A stretch of 64,000 bases of DNA. Source: Edaphobacter aggregans DSM 19364 (lineage in GTDB: Bacteria; Acidobacteriota; Terriglobia; Terriglobales; Acidobacteriaceae). Each line of letters begins with the position of its first letter. Within the stretch, counting starts at the first letter, position 1. Made by a program: the position numbers and the translations under genes. A model generated the notes under the pieces. It was not told the origin of the DNA. It made no database searches and saw only the letters and a list, made by a program, of their open reading frames with translations. Shown here piece by piece: positions 20,980-29,489 of this stretch. The stretch spans positions 1 to 64,000 of the forward strand of contig NZ_JQKI01000013.1 of assembly GCF_000745965.1 (NCBI RefSeq). Reading direction: 5' to 3'.

Positions 20980-21598
20980 ACGAATCCGCATCCTCGTCGT
21001 CGACGATCATCACGTCGTCCGCCAGGGCCTCGTCGCTCTGCTCGGAATCCTGCCTGAGATCGAGGTCGTAGGACAGGCCGCCGACGGCGCCGAAGCCATC
21101 GCACTCCATCGCTCGCTGCATCCCGACATCACCCTGATGGATCTGCAACTTCCCAAGCTCTCCGGCGTCGAAGCGATCCGCCGCATTCGCGCCGAAGATC
21201 CCGCCGCGCGCGTCATCGTCCTCACCACCTTCGACGGCGACGAAGACATCTACCGTGCCATTGAGGCCGGCGCGAAAGCATATCTGCTCAAAGGCATGAC
21301 CGTCGACGAACTCACCTCGACCATCCGCGCCGTGCACTCCGGCAAGACGCGCCTCGCTCCGGCCATCGCCGAAAAGCTCGCAGAGCGCATGAGCGGTCAG
21401 GCCCTCACCGCTCGCGAACAGAACGTGCTTGAGCGCATCGTCGCCGGCCGTTCCAACAAAGAGATCGCCTCCGATCTCGACATCTCCGAGGCGACCGTCA
21501 AGACTCACGTCAACAACCTGCTCGGCAAACTCGGCGTCAGCGACCGAACCCACGCGGCCACCGTCGCCCTGCAGCGCGGCATCGTCCACCTCAAATGA
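20972..21598 (+). CDS. NarL/LuxR-type response regulator
   Basis: The 208-aa product has a receiver domain (acidic pair in VVDDHH, phospho-acceptor Asp57 in LMDLQLPKLSG, Lys in YLLKGM) and a LuxR-type HTH (LTAREQNVLERIVAGRSNKEIA then TVKTHVNNLL). AAGGAG is nine bases before the ATG at 20972 but only three before that at 20966, so the later start is preferred. It overlaps the kinase gene by eight bases and is its cognate partner. Confidence 0.93.
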   Translation: MPERIRILVVDDHHVVRQGLVALLGILPEIEVVGQAADGAEAIALHRSLHPDITLMDLQLPKLSGVEAIRRIRAEDPAARVIVLTTFDGDEDIYRAIEAGAKAYLLKGMTVDELTSTIRAVHSGKTRLAPAIAEKLAERMSGQALTAREQNVLERIVAGRSNKEIASDLDISEATVKTHVNNLLGKLGVSDRTHAATVALQRGIVHLK

Positions 21599-22134
21599 AA
21601 CGGCTTACTATGCACTCGGCGAAGATTCTTCTCACACTCGTCATCACGCTTCCGCTCGCTTCACCCATCACACTTGCCGCTCCGCCAAAGCCTTCGTGGC
21701 GCGCTGCGACTCCTGACGAACTCGCCGCCGCACTGCCCGCTCGCGCGCCGGTCGAAAAGGAACGCATCGAAACCGAGATGCGCACCGCATCCGGCATCAT
21801 CGATACACGCGGCAAGCTCATCGCCGGAGTCGTGCTGATCACCGCCGGCTACTCGGCCGACGGAAAATACTCTCACTACTTTCTAGTGCAGTCGCCCATC
21901 ACCATCGCCGGCATCGCCCTGCCGCCCGGCTCCTATGTCATCGGCTGGCAGCGCGGCGACGACTCCCTTGCCGTCGCCTTCTACGACGCCGCAACAGGCT
22001 CCCCTCGGGGCACCGCCACAGCTCACCGAATTCCAACCGGATCGCGCGTCGAGAGCTTCCGGCTCTGGCCGCCGAATGACCATGCCATCCTCCAGATCGG
22101 CCGCTTCGCCCTTCCGTACACGCTAGGAGATTAG
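21595..22134 (+). CDS. Small exported protein of unknown function
   Basis: The 179-aa product has a signal peptide (about 1-28, ending LAA). The mature part contains DTRGKLIAGVVLITAGYSAD and SHYFLVQSPI, and looks like a small beta-rich domain. I do not recognise a family. Its ATG overlaps the regulator stop (ATGA), so it is probably made with the kinase/regulator pair and may be an accessory or output of that system. An internal Met at 21610 is an alternative start. It overlaps the convergent next gene by four bases. Confidence 0.72.
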   Translation: MKRLTMHSAKILLTLVITLPLASPITLAAPPKPSWRAATPDELAAALPARAPVEKERIETEMRTASGIIDTRGKLIAGVVLITAGYSADGKYSHYFLVQSPITIAGIALPPGSYVIGWQRGDDSLAVAFYDAATGSPRGTATAHRIPTGSRVESFRLWPPNDHAILQIGRFALPYTLGD

Positions 22135-23801
22135 TGATTCAGCCGTGACTGCTTCGGCTCTCCTGAGTCCTGACCCTTGCGAATCTCTTCGCCCAGCAGG
22201 ATCGCCTCGGCGATCTCGAGCATCGACTTTCTTCGCTGGCGGCTCTCCCGCTGCATCATCCGGTAGGCCTCCTCTTCGCCAACCCCCAAGTCGCGCTGCA
22301 GAATTCCCTTCGCGCGCTCGACAGCCTTGCGAGCCTCCAGCCTTCCCGCCAGCTGTGCATTCTCGTTCTCCAGCCTCGCCCGCTCCACCTCTGCACCCAC
22401 CAAGTAGCCGATCGTCGACAGCAGCCTCACCTCATTGGCCGTGTGATGGTACGACTGGCGATGCTGCAGATTCATGACGCCTACCACCTTGCTCGCGCAC
22501 AGAATAGGCGTCGAGAGCATCGCCTCAAACCGGTCCTCCGGCAGATTCTTGAAGAGCTTGAAGCGCGGATCCTCCGACGCATTCGAGGCGATCGCTACCG
22601 GCTCACGATGCTCCGCCACCCAACCCGTAATTCCCTGCCCTATCTTGATGCCCAGGTGGTCGATCACGTCGGCGTGTGGGTTCTTCGAGGCGCGCAGCAT
22701 CAGCTTCTCTCCCTCAAGCACATAGATGAAGCACGAGTCGCAAGGAATCACTGTCGTGACAAAATCCACGATCCTCCCCAGCACCTTGTGAAACGAGTCT
22801 GCCGCCGCGATCCTGCTCGTGATCTCATGCAGAAAATCGATCGGCGCGATCGGCCCCGCCGCCTGCGCGTTCGCCGCTGCCTGCTTCTCGCTCTTGCTGT
22901 CCTGGGCAACCGCCACACGCAGTCCCACCTGCCTTGTGTTCAGGCTGCGCGCCAGGCTGTTCTTCTTCGCCTCCACCAGCCTGCCCGCATTCTGCGCCGC
23001 CTCGTTTACCAGAAAGCCCATCTTAGGATGCGACGGCTCAAAGTCCGGTGTGATGCCGTGCTGCTCCAGCTCTTCGGTGGTCGTCGGCCCGATCGAAGCC
23101 ACCACCAGCGACCGCAGCCCCGCTCGCAGAGCGTCCATCGACTCCATCTGCGCCGCCACTTGAAACAGATGAATCACCTGCGCCGCAGTCGTGAACAGCA
23201 CCACGTCCACGCCGCCGTTCGCTACGCCCAGAACCGCTTCGCGCAGCGGGCCGAGATCCTCCGGGAGCGCCCACTGGTACACCGGAACCTTCGTCACTTC
23301 AGCGGTGTTCTCCGTCAGCGCCTGCAGCAGCTCCGGGTTCGAGACACCGTACTCCTGCACCGCCACGCGAAAGCCGGCGAGCGAGATGCCGAACTCCGCT
23401 TCCATGGCCGTCATCATCTCACGCCAGGTATTCGGCTCCGGAGCCACGACCGCAATCGGCACCTTCAGCTCCTTGAGCGCCGCAACCGGCTTCGGACCGC
23501 GTGCCGCCACCCGAACCTTCCTGAGAGCCTCCAGAAACTCTTCGCTCCTGCCAGCCGACTCAACGATGCTCATCAGCGCGCGCACCCCGACCCCCGTCAG
23601 AAAGACGACCAGGTCGAAGCTACCCCCGATCAGTTTTTCCGCAAAGTCCAGGGCCAACCGGTTCGACTCCAGCGGAATCTCGCGCATCGCAGGCACCACA
23701 AACGGCTCGCCTCCGTACGTCCGGATCAGCTTCGCCATCTCGCTCGAACGCCTCGACTCCAGCGATAGAACTCTCAGTCCATCAAAGCTTGCAGGTGCCA
23801 T
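22131..23801 (-). CDS. Uroporphyrinogen-III-synthase-like / GAF / ANTAR fusion protein
   Basis: The 556-aa product has three parts. The first ~255 residues match the HemD fold (LSLESRRSSEMAKLI, VFLTGVGVRAL, VPVYQWALPEDLGPL, VVLFTTAAQVIHLF, ASIGPTTTEELEQHGI). A GAF domain follows (about 310-470; FLHEITSRIAAADSFHKVL, GQGITGWVAEHREPV). The last ~60 residues are an ANTAR RNA-binding antiterminator domain (LEARKAVERAKGILQRDLGV, EEEAYRMMQRESRQRR). The start at 23801 has GGGGAG six bases upstream; an upstream Met at 23840 has none. It may regulate transcripts by antitermination in response to a tetrapyrrole-related ligand, which is inference. No haem gene lies nearby. Confidence 0.88.
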   Translation of the reverse strand: MAPASFDGLRVLSLESRRSSEMAKLIRTYGGEPFVVPAMREIPLESNRLALDFAEKLIGGSFDLVVFLTGVGVRALMSIVESAGRSEEFLEALRKVRVAARGPKPVAALKELKVPIAVVAPEPNTWREMMTAMEAEFGISLAGFRVAVQEYGVSNPELLQALTENTAEVTKVPVYQWALPEDLGPLREAVLGVANGGVDVVLFTTAAQVIHLFQVAAQMESMDALRAGLRSLVVASIGPTTTEELEQHGITPDFEPSHPKMGFLVNEAAQNAGRLVEAKKNSLARSLNTRQVGLRVAVAQDSKSEKQAAANAQAAGPIAPIDFLHEITSRIAAADSFHKVLGRIVDFVTTVIPCDSCFIYVLEGEKLMLRASKNPHADVIDHLGIKIGQGITGWVAEHREPVAIASNASEDPRFKLFKNLPEDRFEAMLSTPILCASKVVGVMNLQHRQSYHHTANEVRLLSTIGYLVGAEVERARLENENAQLAGRLEARKAVERAKGILQRDLGVGEEEAYRMMQRESRQRRKSMLEIAEAILLGEEIRKGQDSGEPKQSRLNH

Positions 23802-24158
23802 CACGAACTCCCCAAAAGCCATAGAAGCTGCAGTTTGCATTACCAAACGGTAAATTTCGACTTAAGCGTAGGGTCTGTTGTCCATCATTTTACAGACACA
23901 CCCCAAATCGCATAGTTCCATGTTCTCCCTGCCGCTCTCTCGGGCCCGGGCCGTTCCATCGCAACGACGGCTGTGCTCCATGCGTTCGTGTCCCACCTTC
24001 GTGTTACATCGCCACTGAGAGCGCCTCATTTTCTCTATCGAAATCTTTGGCCGCATGGTCTACCCTATACCGCGAGGCAGCACACCACTTGCACTGATCG
24101 ATTCAAACAATTCGGCTCCCGAACCGCACCACCGATCGCTTTCGTTCCTCCCCCAACG
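23802..24158. other. Divergent intergenic region with a TTACC-AAAC-GGTAA dyad
   Basis: The 357 bases separate the HemD/GAF/ANTAR gene (leftward) from the sigma-factor gene (rightward). They contain a palindrome TTACCAAACGGTAA at 23840-23853, about 40 bases before the ANTAR gene start, placed where an operator or leader hairpin could act. I see no ORF with coding character and no clear -35/-10 pair. Confidence 0.4.
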
Positions 24159-24680
24159 ATGATCGCTTTCGACAAGTTCAACGCCATCTATGCTCAGCAC
24201 GTCGATGACATCTTCGCTGTCGCCGTGCTCGACGTGAGCCGCCGCGAGATCGCAGAAGAGATCACCAGAGAAGCCTTCCTCGCACTTCTCGAGTCGTCTG
24301 AAACCCTCACCCCCGATCAGGTCCCCGGCTGGCTCTTCACCTTCTCCAGGCGGCTCGCCTCCGAATACTGGTTGCGCTGGTACCTCGATCAGAGCTGGGC
24401 CGACTCCCCCGAGCCCGAACCGGTCCCTGCCCCGCAGCACCATCCCGAGATCCCCTTCGCAGACCTGCTCGCCCGCTGCTCCATGCTCAAGCCGGTCCAC
24501 CGTGCCTGCCTCATCCTCCGCTTCGTCCACGGCATGAGCCGCCGGGAGATCGCCTCTCACACCGGCCTCACGGAGAACGAGATCAAGGGCCATCTCCAGT
24601 ACGGCCTCCGGCTACTCCGCGACATGCTCGCGTCGCCCAGTGACGAGTTTCCCGCGCAGGAGCTTCCGGCCGATGCCTGA
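24159..24680 (+). CDS. ECF-type RNA polymerase sigma factor
   Basis: The 173-aa product resembles a sigma-70 family extracytoplasmic-function factor: a region 2-like start (FDKFNAIYAQHVDDIF, TREAFLALLES, WLFTFSRRLASEYW) and a region 4 HTH (KPVHRACLILRFVHGMSRREIA then LTENEIKGHLQYGLRLLRD). Region 2 is divergent. The start is uncertain: the frame is open from 23973, but the ATG at 24159 gives the normal N-terminus. The next gene overlaps by eight bases and encodes its likely anti-sigma factor. Confidence 0.8.
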   Translation: MIAFDKFNAIYAQHVDDIFAVAVLDVSRREIAEEITREAFLALLESSETLTPDQVPGWLFTFSRRLASEYWLRWYLDQSWADSPEPEPVPAPQHHPEIPFADLLARCSMLKPVHRACLILRFVHGMSRREIASHTGLTENEIKGHLQYGLRLLRDMLASPSDEFPAQELPADA

Positions 24681-25590
24681 CCCTCAAGACAACGACCGCC
24701 TCCCTCCGGGCGTCTACTCCTCGCCCGCCTGCCCGCCCCTCGCCCTTCTGCGAGCATGGAACCAACAGGTCCTCCCTGCTGATCTCTCCAGCGACGTGGC
24801 CTCGCATTTGGACTCCTGCGCCCTATGCCCGGCCCTGCTTCACGACCTCCAACAGATTGCCCAGTCGGCCATCACCTCCGCCGAGCGCTCCCGCATCCGC
24901 CGCAGACTTCCTCTCATCGCACCTCCCATTCGCGTTGCAGGATGGCGATGGTACGCCATCACCGCGGCAGCAGTTGCTCTTGTCGTCGCCGGCATACTGT
25001 TGGCCGTTCGCGAGACCGAGCACCCCGAGGAGGCCCGCGCCATACTGCCGACCTTCTTCACCCACACCGAGCAGGCACACGCCAGCGAATCCTCCGCAAG
25101 GACACCTGCCGTCACGCCGCCCGGCGATGCAGCGCGGATCGCCAAGCTCAACCCTCCGGCCAATCTCACATCGTCGCCCACCCCGCACAGCGATCCCTCG
25201 GCCGCGCCCGAGCCTTCCCCCCAGCAGCTCACCCCGGCCTTCGATGCCTACACCCGCGGCGACTATGCGCTCGCCACCCAGCGCTTCTCCCAGCTCGCCA
25301 AACAATTTCCCCGTTCCTGCACGCCCTTCCTCTACCTCGGCGTCACCCAGCTGCTCATCAACGACAACGCCAAAGCGCTCTTCAACCTCACCCGCGCCGA
25401 GCAGTTCGTCTCCCCCGAACAGAAAGACATCGCCTCCTGGTATCGCGCTATCGCCGCGCTGCGTACACGCGCACCCAATGCGGGCCAGCTTCTGCACGCA
25501 CTCTGCGGCCGCAACCAATCCGCCTATGCCGAGCAGGCCTGCGAGCTCGAGCAGCGCGCGGCTCCCACTGACGCAGGGCTCATTCGCTAA
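24673..25590 (+). CDS. Membrane-spanning anti-sigma factor with zinc motif
   Basis: The 305-aa product has the zinc-binding anti-sigma pattern HLDSCALC (H-x3-C-x2-C, about residues 45-52). One membrane helix follows (YAITAAAVALVVAGILLAV, about 95-113), then a low-complexity linker and a periplasmic TPR-like region (AFDAYTRGDYALATQRFSQL). It should hold the upstream sigma factor inactive at the membrane until a signal releases it. Its end overlaps the convergent membrane protein gene by four bases. Confidence 0.8.
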   Translation: MPDPQDNDRLPPGVYSSPACPPLALLRAWNQQVLPADLSSDVASHLDSCALCPALLHDLQQIAQSAITSAERSRIRRRLPLIAPPIRVAGWRWYAITAAAVALVVAGILLAVRETEHPEEARAILPTFFTHTEQAHASESSARTPAVTPPGDAARIAKLNPPANLTSSPTPHSDPSAAPEPSPQQLTPAFDAYTRGDYALATQRFSQLAKQFPRSCTPFLYLGVTQLLINDNAKALFNLTRAEQFVSPEQKDIASWYRAIAALRTRAPNAGQLLHALCGRNQSAYAEQACELEQRAAPTDAGLIR

Positions 25591-26540
25591 CCCAGCAACG
25601 CCCTTCGCATCGGCCTCCCCGAGGCCTTCCACCGCTTCACCGTCTCATATACCAGCACCGTCGTAAACGTCACCGCCATCCACAGCACCACCGCCTCAAT
25701 CGGCAGCCCTGCCCACGCCGTCACTCGCAGCCCCATCATCTGTCGTCCCTGATAGCCCCACCATCCATATGGAACAGCAAGCGTAGCCTCCCACACCAGG
25801 CTCGTCAGTAGAATGACGAAGAACGTCAGGCTGAACGCCCTCCAATTCACCACCTCTCGCGCCGAAGGATACAGAGCCACCGAAGGCGCCAGCGCGCCCG
25901 TCACTAGGAACGTCCAGTACCCCGGAAACCCCTCCGGCTCTGCCGAAAAAAATCTCTTGTACACAATCGCTGCCACAATCAGCGCCACACCCAGCACTGC
26001 CGACCACGGATGAAACCCCAGCAGCCGCTCGAACTCCACCCGCTCCGGCGCTTCCTCTTCGACCGCATACGCATGCAGCCAGTACCCGTCCAGCCAGATG
26101 TACATCAGCAGCACCGCAACAAACCCCAGGAAGTAGAACAGGTACTCCTCCACCGGCACGCCGCCATCGAGCGCCGGAGCCCTCCAGCCCACCGTCGCCT
26201 CCGGATTCGGAAATGTCAGAAAGATATGCGCGAAGAAAAAATCCAGCGCAGCCCCAATCGGAAACAGCAACCCAATCGTCCACCAGAACGCCTTCTTCGA
26301 GATGCGAACTCCCTCCTGCGGCACAAACCAGAACCCAATCCCCACAATCGGAACCGCAAACAGCAGCAGACTCACCGTGTACCCGAGCGGCGATGGGTTC
26401 TTCCTCGATACATCCACCACCGATGAGATCTGCACCGTATGCAGCGTCAGGGCGGCCGGCACTGCCACCATCGCGATCATCGCGGCCACCAGCCCAAAGC
26501 CCGCTTTCGGCGCAGGACCGCCGCCACGACGACTGCTCAT
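25587..26540 (-). CDS. Polytopic membrane protein resembling lycopene-cyclase-domain proteins
   Basis: The 317-aa product has about eight hydrophobic segments. Two similar halves each carry a proline-glutamate motif before a helix: GGVPVEEYLFYFLGF (about 123-137) and AGLPIEAVVLWMAV (about 279-292). The heterodimeric CrtYc/CrtYd lycopene cyclases have such paired P-x-E motifs. The similarity is partial and no carotenoid gene is adjacent, so cyclase activity is unproven. A GGGAGG site precedes the ATG. It ends 13 bases after the glucosidase start and is probably co-transcribed with it. Confidence 0.6.
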   Translation of the reverse strand: MSSRRGGGPAPKAGFGLVAAMIAMVAVPAALTLHTVQISSVVDVSRKNPSPLGYTVSLLLFAVPIVGIGFWFVPQEGVRISKKAFWWTIGLLFPIGAALDFFFAHIFLTFPNPEATVGWRAPALDGGVPVEEYLFYFLGFVAVLLMYIWLDGYWLHAYAVEEEAPERVEFERLLGFHPWSAVLGVALIVAAIVYKRFFSAEPEGFPGYWTFLVTGALAPSVALYPSAREVVNWRAFSLTFFVILLTSLVWEATLAVPYGWWGYQGRQMMGLRVTAWAGLPIEAVVLWMAVTFTTVLVYETVKRWKASGRPMRRALLG

Positions 26541-26553
26541 TCGGCCTCCCGCA

Positions 26554-29307
26554 CTAGTCGATCGCCACCGGCTCGCCGGGAACCATGACTTCGGTCCTGG
26601 CCACCGGTTGTTGGCGCATGGTCGCTGCCAAGCCTATTTCAAGCACATCCTCCGCCTCCACGCTGTCAAACAGCTGGATGAATCTTGCTACCAGCCCTGT
26701 CCAACCCGTCTGGTGGCTCGCTCCGATCCCTGCGCCATTATCACCATGGAAGTACTCGTAGAACAGAAGGTAGTCCCTCCAGTGCGGATCCGTCTGGAAC
26801 TTCTCTGTGTCCCCGAACACTGGCCTCCGGCCCTTCGCATCCACCCGGAAGATCCCTGCCAGCCTGTCCGAGATCTCACGCGCCACCTCGAACAGGTTCT
26901 TCTCCACGCCCGATCCCGTCGGGCACTCCACCTTGAACGAATCGCCGTAGTACTGGAACAGCAGCAGCAGCGACTTGATCAGAAGGCCGTTCACCGGCAT
27001 CCACACCGGCCCTCGCCAGTTCGAGTTCCCTCCGAACATCCCCGTCGTCGACTCGGCAGGCTCATACGCCACCGAGTACTTCGCTCCATCCATCTCAAAC
27101 TCGAACGGCCTCTCGTGATACTCCTTCGAGATCGCCCGGATGCCGTGATCGCCCAGAAACTGCTTCTCGTCCAGCATCCGCGTCAGAACACGTTTCAGGT
27201 TCTCCCGGTCCAGCACCGAAAGCATGTACCGCCCCTGCTCGCCCGGAACCTCCGGGTTGTGCAGATTGCACGCCAGCTCAGGCCTCCTCGCGAAGAAGAT
27301 CCTCGCCCGGTCCAGCAGGCGCGGGCACCGCTCGGCAACCTCCGGCGTAATGATCGAAACCGCAGCCAGAGGCAACAAGCCCACCATCGACTTCAGCTTC
27401 AGCCTGCAGGCCGATCCATCGGCATGATTCAGAACATCGTAGAAGAACCCATCCTGCGCATCCCACAGCTCGTTCGCATTGTCGCCCTGTGGATCCATCG
27501 CTCCCGCAATCCACAGGAAGTGCCCGAGGAACTTGATCGCAATCTCCTCGTAGCCATCAGCGTACGCCACCAGCTCCAACGCGATGCTCAGCATGCTCTG
27601 GCAGTACATCGCCATCCACGCCGTCCCATCCGCCTGCTCCAGGTACGCTCCGTTTGGCAGCGGAGAGCTCCGATCGAAGATTCCGATGTTATCCAGCCCC
27701 AGGAATCCCCCTTCAAAGACATTCTTCCCGCTGCGATCCTTCCGGTTCACCCACCAGGTAAAGTTCAACAGCAGCTTCCCGAAGCAGTTCTTCAGAAACT
27801 CCAGGTCCCCGGTACCGCGGATGCTCTTCTCCGTCATGTACACATACATCACCGCCCACGCATGCACCGGAGGATTCACATCGCTGAAGTTCCACTCATA
27901 CGCCGGAAGCTGTCCGTTCGGATGCGCGTACGCTTCGCTCACCATCAGCTCCAGTTGGTTCTTCGCAAAGTCCACATCCACCATCGCCAGCGTCGCCGCG
28001 TGAAATGCCAGGTCCCACGCCGCGTACCACGGATACTCCCACTTGTCCGGCATCGAGATGATGTCCGCGTTGATCATGTGATACCACGGCGAGTTCCTTA
28101 CATCCTTGCCTCGCCCCCCTGTCGGGTTGTACCCGTGCTCTCGCAGCCACACGTCCACGTCGAAGTGGTAGAACTGCTTCGACCACAGCATTCCCCCCAG
28201 CGCCTGCCGCATGATTCTCTTGTCATCGTCCGATGACTTCAGCGGAAAGACGTCCTCGTAAAACGAGTCCGCCTCGTCGATCATCTCGGCAAACACGCCG
28301 TCGAAGTCCTCACCAACCCCACCACCCTTCAACTCCGCCGCACGAGTCAGCCGCAGCCGCACCACCGCCTCGCCTCCCGCTGGAACCGTCAACTCATAGT
28401 GCGCCGCCGCCTTCGTCCCCTCTCCCGCGGGATTCACCGCGTCCTTCACTCCATGAACGAGATACTCATGGAACGCGTCCTTCACGTAGGGAGTCAGATT
28501 CTCCCCACCCCCAAGCCTCTTCTCGTTGGATTCGTTGTTTGTGAACAGCAGCTCGCCCGCGCCCTCACAGTGCAGAAATATCTGTCCCACCCTCGGCTCC
28601 CACGCCCAGACCACCGCCGTTCCCTTGTCGCCGCCCTTCACCTGCTTCAGCTCAGGAAGCTTCGGATCCTGGTCGCGGAACCATGTGTTGCGAAACCACA
28701 GCGTCGGCAGCAAGTGCAGCGACGCTGCCTCCGGCCCGCGAGTCGCCACCGTGATCCTCACCAGCACATCCTCGACGTCCGCCTTCGCGTACTCCACAAA
28801 CACGTCGAAGTACTTGTCTTCGTCGAAGACCTTCGTGTCGATCAGCTCATACTCCGGCTCGAACTTCGTCCGCTTCGCGTTCGTCCGCACCAGATCGTCG
28901 TACGGAAATGCCTCCTGCGGATACTTGTACAGGTACTTCATGTACGAGTGCGTCGGAGTGGAATCAAGATAGAAGTAGTACTCCTTCACATCCTCGCCAT
29001 GATTGCCCTCGCTGTTCGTCAACCCGAACAGCCTCTCCTTCAGGATCGGGTCCTTCCCATTCCACAACGCCAGCGCAAAGCACAGCCTCTGGTTGTCGTC
29101 CGAGATCCCTGCGATCCCGTCCTCGCCCCACTTGTAGAACTTCGACCGCGCCTGATCATGCGTGAAGTAGTTCCACGCATCCCCATTCGGCGAGTAGTCC
29201 TCGCGCACTGTTCCCCACTGCCGCTCGCTCAGGTAGGGCCCCCACAACTTCCACGCCTTTACCCCATCGCTCGCTTCCCGCAGACGAACCTGTTCCACTC
29301 CGGCCAT
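26554..29307 (-). CDS. GH63/MGH1-type glucosidase
   Basis: The 917-aa product is a large cytoplasmic glycoside hydrolase. It has an N-terminal beta domain (LWGPYLSERQWGTVREDYS, DDNQRLCFALALWNGKDP) and an (alpha/alpha)6 catalytic domain (GGMLWSKQFYHFDVD, YAAWDLAFHAATLAMVD, NGQLPAYEWNFSDVNPPVHA, FGGNSNWRGPVWMPVN). The family includes mannosylglycerate and glucosyl-oligosaccharide hydrolases; the exact substrate is not visible. No signal peptide is present. Confidence 0.85.
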   Translation of the reverse strand: MAGVEQVRLREASDGVKAWKLWGPYLSERQWGTVREDYSPNGDAWNYFTHDQARSKFYKWGEDGIAGISDDNQRLCFALALWNGKDPILKERLFGLTNSEGNHGEDVKEYYFYLDSTPTHSYMKYLYKYPQEAFPYDDLVRTNAKRTKFEPEYELIDTKVFDEDKYFDVFVEYAKADVEDVLVRITVATRGPEAASLHLLPTLWFRNTWFRDQDPKLPELKQVKGGDKGTAVVWAWEPRVGQIFLHCEGAGELLFTNNESNEKRLGGGENLTPYVKDAFHEYLVHGVKDAVNPAGEGTKAAAHYELTVPAGGEAVVRLRLTRAAELKGGGVGEDFDGVFAEMIDEADSFYEDVFPLKSSDDDKRIMRQALGGMLWSKQFYHFDVDVWLREHGYNPTGGRGKDVRNSPWYHMINADIISMPDKWEYPWYAAWDLAFHAATLAMVDVDFAKNQLELMVSEAYAHPNGQLPAYEWNFSDVNPPVHAWAVMYVYMTEKSIRGTGDLEFLKNCFGKLLLNFTWWVNRKDRSGKNVFEGGFLGLDNIGIFDRSSPLPNGAYLEQADGTAWMAMYCQSMLSIALELVAYADGYEEIAIKFLGHFLWIAGAMDPQGDNANELWDAQDGFFYDVLNHADGSACRLKLKSMVGLLPLAAVSIITPEVAERCPRLLDRARIFFARRPELACNLHNPEVPGEQGRYMLSVLDRENLKRVLTRMLDEKQFLGDHGIRAISKEYHERPFEFEMDGAKYSVAYEPAESTTGMFGGNSNWRGPVWMPVNGLLIKSLLLLFQYYGDSFKVECPTGSGVEKNLFEVAREISDRLAGIFRVDAKGRRPVFGDTEKFQTDPHWRDYLLFYEYFHGDNGAGIGASHQTGWTGLVARFIQLFDSVEAEDVLEIGLAATMRQQPVARTEVMVPGEPVAID

Positions 29308-29489
29308 ACCTCACCTCGTTGAACACGTATCTATCGAGCGCCGAGCCCGGGCAGCCTCCACTCTCTTGTACGAAAGACAACTAGGGCCTCACACGCATTT
29401 CAGTCAAACCCTGGGGGCTTTCTGGATGGAAAAATTAATCCCGCGCTTGCATCCGCGTACAATCGCTTCCTGAAAGAGGTTCCGCCACG

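Noticed and set aside
26302-28236. 644-codon open frame antisense to the GH63 glucosidase
   Set aside because: Low-complexity Arg/His/Leu product overlapping a well-supported gene.
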